Origin: an uncultured euryarchaeote
GTDB taxonomy: Archaea > Thermoplasmatota > Poseidoniia > Poseidoniales > Thalassarchaeaceae
Direction of reading: 5' to 3'
DNA length: 10,144 bases
Assembly (NCBI GenBank): GCA_937897085.1
Contig: CALCOR010000003.1
Location: 1 to 10,144 of the forward strand
The notes below the pieces were generated by a model. That model made no database searches. It was given only the letters and a program-made list of their open reading frames with translations, and was not told the DNA's origin. Each line of letters begins with the position of its first letter. The first letter of the stretch is position 1. This document shows, piece after piece, positions 6,930 to 10,144 of this stretch. Both the position numbers and the translations under genes were made by a program.

Positions 6930-7520
6930 ATGAGCGCCCACCGAGCAGTGGTTCTGGCGGCCGGTGCCAGCGAACGGCTGGGCCAGCCGAAGCCGCTCGT
7001 TCCCGTCCCCACCGAGGGGGGCGATGTCCCGTTGGTCCGCTGGCTGGTAGAGCGGTTGGAGGCGGTGGATGTCGAGGTCGTGGTCGTCACCCGTCAGGAA
7101 CTGGTCGTCGAGGTGATGCTGGCACTGCCGGGACGAGCGATTGTCATCAATCCGAACCCAGAGAGGGGGCGCACAGGCTCGCTGCAGTACGGCATCAAGG
7201 CGCTGCTGGACAGCAAGCGCTCACCGAAGGAACTGCGGGTGCTGGTGGTCCCGGTCGACCGGCCGGGGTTCTCTGATTCCACGCTCGGAATCCTGCTCGA
7301 GGCCGATGAATGCTGCTGCCCGGCCAAGGACGGTCGCGGCGGCCATCCGCTGCTGCTCATGCCAGCGGATATCGAGAACATCCTCCAGGCAGAATCCGAT
7401 ACATCACTGCGCGATCTCGTCTCGCCGTTGAAACTGATCGTGTCCGATGCGCACCTGCACCTGAACATCGACGTCCCGAGCGATCTGGTCGCCATGGCTG
7501 ATTCGATCATGGATTTGTGA
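6930..7520 (+). CDS. mocA: MocA/MobA-like molybdenum cofactor nucleotidyltransferase
   Basis: This 196-residue protein has the nucleotidyltransferase fold. The N-terminal nucleotide-binding motif is LAAGASERLGQPKPLVPV (9-26). A second region, INPNPERGRTGSLQYGIKALL (73-93), is the MocA-type NP..G...SL..G segment. The metal-binding acid is Asp110 in VVPVDRPG, where many relatives have an aspartate in ADQP or VDHP. GRGGHPLLL (136-143) matches the conserved GR.GHP motif. The end reads HLNIDVPSDL, as in this family. It probably attaches CMP or GMP to molybdopterin. The CMP form serves xanthine dehydrogenase-type hydroxylases, which fits the xdhC gene downstream. A CCC triplet at 128-130 is unusual. 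I chose ATG 6930 because it puts the motif at the usual distance; a TTG 12 codons earlier is less likely. A sugar or polyol nucleotidyltransferase is a weaker alternative. Confidence 0.78.
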   Translation: MSAHRAVVLAAGASERLGQPKPLVPVPTEGGDVPLVRWLVERLEAVDVEVVVVTRQELVVEVMLALPGRAIVINPNPERGRTGSLQYGIKALLDSKRSPKELRVLVVPVDRPGFSDSTLGILLEADECCCPAKDGRGGHPLLLMPADIENILQAESDTSLRDLVSPLKLIVSDAHLHLNIDVPSDLVAMADSIMDL

Positions 7521-7561
7521 TAAGAACACGCTGTGGAAGTGCAGCGTACTCTTTTGAGCCG

Positions 7562-8404
7562 ATGTCCTTTGCATCGTCCATCACCATGGGCCTCATCGGA
7601 TTCATCGAGGGTTTCGGGCCCATTCAACAGGCCTTGATAGCCGGGATATTCACCTGGTTCATGACCGCGGCGGGCGCCGCTCTGGTCCTGTTCTTCAAGG
7701 AACTCGACAGAAAGGTCCTAGATGGCATGCTGGGCTTCGCAGCGGGCGTGATGATAGCAGCCAGTTTCTGGTCGCTTCTCGCTCCAGCGCTAGAACTGTC
7801 CGAAGGCAAGAATCTGCCAGTGTGGTTCCCGGTACTCGTGGGGTTCATGCTCGGAGGCATCGGCATGAGGGTAATCGACATGTTCCTACCACATCTGCAC
7901 CCGGGGGCCCCTCCAGAAGAGACGGAAGGCGTCAAGACGTCGTGGCACAGGAGCATGTTGCTGGTCTCCGCGATTACCTTGCACAACATCCCCGAAGGTC
8001 TGGCCATCGGTGTCGCCTTCGGTGCTGCCGCCTCTGGGATGAGTGGAGCCACGGTAGGTGGGGCAATCGCATTGGCAATCGGAATCGGAATCCAGAATTT
8101 CCCCGAAGGAGCCGCGGTATCACTCCCCCTCAGGCGTGAAGGGCTCTCGAGGAGGGCCAGTTTCTGGTGGGGCCAGCTGTCAGCGACCGTTGAACCCGTG
8201 GCTGCGGTGCTGGGAGCCGCGCTGGTGATTGCGGCGGCACCCATCCTGCCCTACGCGCTGGCCTTCGCCGCCGGTGCGATGATCTTCGTCGTGGTCGAGG
8301 AATTGATTCCGGAATCTCATCGCGGGGGAAATGGCGACATCGCCACAATGGGAGCCATGGTCGGCTTCGCGGTGATGATGGTGCTGGACGTCGCCTTCGG
8401 ATGA
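7562..8404 (+). CDS. ZIP-family divalent metal transporter (GufA-like)
   Basis: This 280-residue membrane protein has about eight helices. The paired ZIP metal-binding helices are plain: HNIPEG at 141-146 and NFPEG at 179-183, followed by an EP pair at 211-212 and EELIPESH at 246-253. The loop before the first of these contains PHLHPG (110-115), whose histidines are typical of the variable metal-binding loop. It should import Zn2+ or another divalent metal (Fe2+, Mn2+) into the cytoplasm. ATG 7562 gives a start close to relatives (a short lead, then IQQALIAGIFTWFMTAAGAALV). A GTG at 7517 overlaps the upstream stop as GTGA and would add 15 residues, so translational coupling from there is possible. 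The gene lies between the mocA-like gene and xdhC on the same strand and may share their transcript, though nothing known requires a ZIP protein for molybdenum enzymes. Confidence 0.88.
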   Translation: MSFASSITMGLIGFIEGFGPIQQALIAGIFTWFMTAAGAALVLFFKELDRKVLDGMLGFAAGVMIAASFWSLLAPALELSEGKNLPVWFPVLVGFMLGGIGMRVIDMFLPHLHPGAPPEETEGVKTSWHRSMLLVSAITLHNIPEGLAIGVAFGAAASGMSGATVGGAIALAIGIGIQNFPEGAAVSLPLRREGLSRRASFWWGQLSATVEPVAAVLGAALVIAAAPILPYALAFAAGAMIFVVVEELIPESHRGGNGDIATMGAMVGFAVMMVLDVAFG

Positions 8405-8421
8405 TTGCCGTTACGCAATCA
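8402..8421. promoter_or_regulatory. Perfect inverted repeat between the ZIP gene and xdhC
   Basis: Arms TGATTGC (8402-8408) and GCAATCA (8415-8421) are perfect and separated by six bases. The left arm starts on the TGA stop of the ZIP gene, and the dyad ends 28 bases before the proposed xdhC start. The 13-base spacing between arm centres and the mixed base content suit a dimeric regulator binding site better than a terminator. No known operator consensus is recognised. Confidence 0.35.
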
Positions 8422-8449
8422 CAAAGGCACACTACCTGTTCTCGTATTC

Positions 8450-9310
8450 GTGACCCACCCTGTGCTGAACTGGGCGACGGCGAATCTCGCTGCTGGCAAG
8501 CAGGTGGCGATGGCCACCGTTCTGTCCGCCTCTGGATCGGTTCCCGGCAAGCCGGGTGCGCGCATCGCTCTCACGAGCGACGGTGAAATGTACGGAACGG
8601 TGGGCGGCGCGGGACTCGAGTTGCAGGTCGTTGAGCGACTACAAACCATGCTCAACGGGTTAGGTGGGCATCCCGGCGGCGGAGTCGAGACCTTCCAACT
8701 CCAGAAAGAGGCGAAGGGAGAGGCGGGAATCCCGCTCGACAGCCTGTGCGGCGGTCGCGTGACCGTCGCCCTCGAGGTGGTCCATCCGATGCCCCATGTG
8801 CTGCTGTGCGGTGGCGGACACTGCGCGCAGGCGGTAGCGGCGGTGTGTGACAACCTCGAGTGGAAGCACTCAGTGTTCGATGTCAGACCCGATTACTGTG
8901 ACGAGGAATCATACCCCGATGCCCGGGAACTGCACCACAACACCGCTGGCGACTTCCTCGCCGACGAGGATGCTGCCTCGCTCGCCCGCTTCTCTGACAT
9001 ACTGCTGCTCGGTCACGATTGGGCCGTTGACGAGGAACTACTGCTCGGTCTGCTCAAGGCGCGGCAGTCCGACCCGGACTCCTGGGGCTCTCGAATCGGT
9101 GTCATCGGCAGCAGGAGCAAGTGGCAGGCGTTCTGCAAGGCAGCCGAGGAACAGGGAATCGAAACTGCACTGCTCGATGACGTCGACTGTCCCATAGGGC
9201 TCAACATCGGCGCGGAATCACCTGCGGAGATTGCTGTGGCGGTGACCGCCCAGCTCATCTCGAGAATCAAGGAACAGGATCCTCAGGATTCGAACTGGCG
9301 GAACGCTTGA
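8450..9310 (+). CDS. xdhC: XdhC-family molybdenum cofactor insertion/sulfuration factor
   Basis: Counted from GTG 8450, the protein has 286 residues. The N-terminal XdhC/CoxI domain reads NLAAGKQVAMATVLSASGSV, PGARIALTSDG and GTVGGAGLE (49-57), and has the CGG motif at 100-102. A Rossmann-type domain starts at PHVLLCGGGHCAQAV, followed by GHDWAVDEELL, IGVIGSRSKW (216-225) and the family end motif CPIGLNIGAESPAEIAVAV (247-265). XdhC proteins bind molybdenum cofactor, help add its terminal sulfur and deliver it to xanthine dehydrogenase-type enzymes. The start is uncertain. GTG 8450 gives the usual short lead, TTG 8405 would add 15 residues over the inverted repeat, and GTG 8462 is also possible. 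No ribosome-binding site is visible at any of them. The 3' end overlaps the convergent gene by 44 bases. Confidence 0.88.
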   Translation: MTHPVLNWATANLAAGKQVAMATVLSASGSVPGKPGARIALTSDGEMYGTVGGAGLELQVVERLQTMLNGLGGHPGGGVETFQLQKEAKGEAGIPLDSLCGGRVTVALEVVHPMPHVLLCGGGHCAQAVAAVCDNLEWKHSVFDVRPDYCDEESYPDARELHHNTAGDFLADEDAASLARFSDILLLGHDWAVDEELLLGLLKARQSDPDSWGSRIGVIGSRSKWQAFCKAAEEQGIETALLDDVDCPIGLNIGAESPAEIAVAVTAQLISRIKEQDPQDSNWRNA

Positions 9311-10025
9311 CATCCCAGAGCATGTAGATGCCCGTGATCATGAGGCTGAGTGAGAACAGGCAACCGCCAAAGGATGCTAGAAAGAGACCGTCGATGGGTG
9401 CTTCTCCCCATTCGATGATTCCCCCCGCACTGACCATGAAGCACAGGACACCGGTGCAGATGACAAGTGCGGGAGTGTTCGTCGGGTCCGATGGAATCGG
9501 AAGTGATTCAGCATCCAGCTCCTCTCTGGTCTTTCCATGAGTGCCAGGGCCCCAACTCAGTGTGTATCCATCGTTCAAGAGAGCGCTCTGCTCCTCATCG
9601 GTCAATCCTGCCGCATCCACCTCGAATGGGTTCTCCTCACCTCGCGCGCTCAGGACTGAGGAGATTCCTGCACGGTCATTCTCTGCCGTGAACATCTGAT
9701 ACGCTCTGTCGAGCAACTGCTCTCGTTCAGAACCCTCTTCTAGATACGAAGCCAGATCGACTCTGCCCCATGCGGACCAATTCGATTCCCGAGCCTCGTC
9801 CAAAATACGCATGCCTTCTCGAAGATCCCTCACGGGATCGTCTGACCAAGTGGTGACCGTCGCGGCGTAGCGCAGCAGTTCGGCGTATGCAACGGGGTCC
9901 ATGGTTCGGGATTCCTTGACAGCTGCCCGCCAGACCTCCTCGTCGTTGTAGGCCTCGTCGGGCACGCTGTATGTTTCACTCACGGTTGCCACAGGCACGA
10001 TTGACAAATCAGGATTGTGATTCAA
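9267..10025 (-). CDS. Unrecognised protein with helical N-terminal region and two C-terminal membrane helices
   Basis: I do not recognise this 252-residue protein. Residues about 30-125 look like a series of amphipathic helices (for example PVAYAELLRYAATVTTW, DLREGMRILDEARES and REQLLDRAYQMFTAENDRAG) and could be TPR-like, but no clear repeat consensus is seen. An acidic stretch (about 128-185) follows. Two hydrophobic segments at about 186-204 and 213-236 then form a likely membrane hairpin with a short charged tail. I place the start at TTG 10025-10023, which overlaps the TGA of the upstream frame as TTGA. The frame stays open to 10106 and beyond, but that stretch is Arg- and Val-rich, and another frame there reads like true protein. 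An ATG lies farther in at residue 42. The 3' end overlaps xdhC by 44 bases tail to tail. Confidence 0.65.
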   Translation of the reverse strand: MNHNPDLSIVPVATVSETYSVPDEAYNDEEVWRAAVKESRTMDPVAYAELLRYAATVTTWSDDPVRDLREGMRILDEARESNWSAWGRVDLASYLEEGSEREQLLDRAYQMFTAENDRAGISSVLSARGEENPFEVDAAGLTDEEQSALLNDGYTLSWGPGTHGKTREELDAESLPIPSDPTNTPALVICTGVLCFMVSAGGIIEWGEAPIDGLFLASFGGCLFSLSLMITGIYMLWDVKRSASSNPEDPVP

Positions 10026-10144
10026 TCTTCGTTGTAGATAGGCGTCTCGTCGAGGTGGAAGAACAGATTGACCACCCACCACGAGATGAGGTCGAACGAC
10101 TCGCACAGGTTCTGCTGGCCTGTGCCGTTGTCGTTCTCCATCCA
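10022..10144 (-). CDS. 3' end of an upstream gene, or a 39-residue small protein (runs to the window edge)
   Basis: On the - strand the frame ending at TGA 10024-10022 is open to the window edge, giving 40 residues. It includes a possible ATG start at 10141 that would give 39 residues. The stretch (ENDNGTGQQNLCESFDLISW, then WVVNLFFHLDETPIYNED) has balanced composition with a hydrophobic core and acidic end, unlike the Arg-rich alternative frame. Its stop overlaps the TTG start of the next gene by four bases, a classic coupled arrangement. I cannot name a family, nor tell whether it is a complete small protein or the tail of a longer one. Confidence 0.5.
   Translation of the reverse strand, partial: WMENDNGTGQQNLCESFDLISWWVVNLFFHLDETPIYNED

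Noticed and set aside
8078..8094. Short tandem repeat of GGAATC-like units
   Set aside because: It encodes the alternating Ile-Gly of a membrane helix in the ZIP protein and needs no other explanation.
10026..10106. Upstream extension of the - strand membrane protein gene to a GTG at 10106
   Set aside because: The extra residues are Arg/Val-rich and look like a shadow frame. A better-composed frame covers the same bases and ends in a TGA overlapping TTG 10025.
1..10144. Phage, CRISPR, transposon or toxin-antitoxin content
   Set aside because: I saw no spaced repeats, transposase motifs, terminal inverted repeats or toxin-like gene pairs. The gene content is metabolic and the packing is continuous.

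Overview
The window is a GC-rich, densely packed stretch of prokaryotic chromosome with ordinary metabolic genes. It holds seven complete or nearly complete genes on the + strand, one on the - strand, and gene fragments at both edges. I see no rRNA, tRNA, CRISPR array, insertion sequence or phage gene. No gene-free stretch exceeds about 80 bases.

The likely source is a GC-rich archaeon, and a marine Group II euryarchaeote (Poseidoniales-like) is my best guess. This rests on indirect signs. Most genes have no purine-rich ribosome-binding site. The one clear site is GGTGA four bases before a start, which fits the archaeal 16S tail. AGA, AGG and ATA codons are common despite the high GC. The gene set is that of an aerobic heterotroph (2-oxoacid dehydrogenase, acyl-CoA dehydrogenase). 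A GC-rich bacterium is not excluded, and the MoeZ-like architecture is well known in Actinobacteria.

Layout: (1) 1-765, the 3' part of a MoeZ-type adenylyltransferase/sulfurtransferase. (2) 842-1807, a receiver-domain protein with a long acidic C-terminal region of unknown role. It lies 15 bases before (3) 1823-4426, a fused E1 alpha-beta 2-oxoacid dehydrogenase. (4) 4492-5664, a Ca2+/cation antiporter with an unusual alpha-1 repeat. (5) 5721-6869, an acyl-CoA dehydrogenase. (6) 6930-7520, a MocA/MobA-like nucleotidyltransferase. (7) 7562-8404, a ZIP-family metal transporter. (8) 8450-9310, XdhC. (9) 9267-10025 on the - strand, an unrecognised protein with two C-terminal membrane helices. (10) 10022-10144 on the - strand, the end of a further reading frame, or a tiny one, that overlaps gene 9 by four bases.

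Two functional themes appear. Genes 3 and 5 fit successive oxidative steps: a 2-oxoacid decarboxylating dehydrogenase makes acyl-CoA, and an FAD acyl-CoA dehydrogenase oxidises it, as in branched-chain amino acid breakdown. Genes 1, 6 and 8 fit molybdenum cofactor sulfur supply, nucleotide attachment and insertion into a molybdenum hydroxylase. No hydroxylase subunit lies in the window. I found no convincing undescribed system. The points most worth checking are the receiver/E1 pairing, the atypical antiporter repeat, the MocA-ZIP-XdhC run, and inverted repeats that overlap three stop codons.
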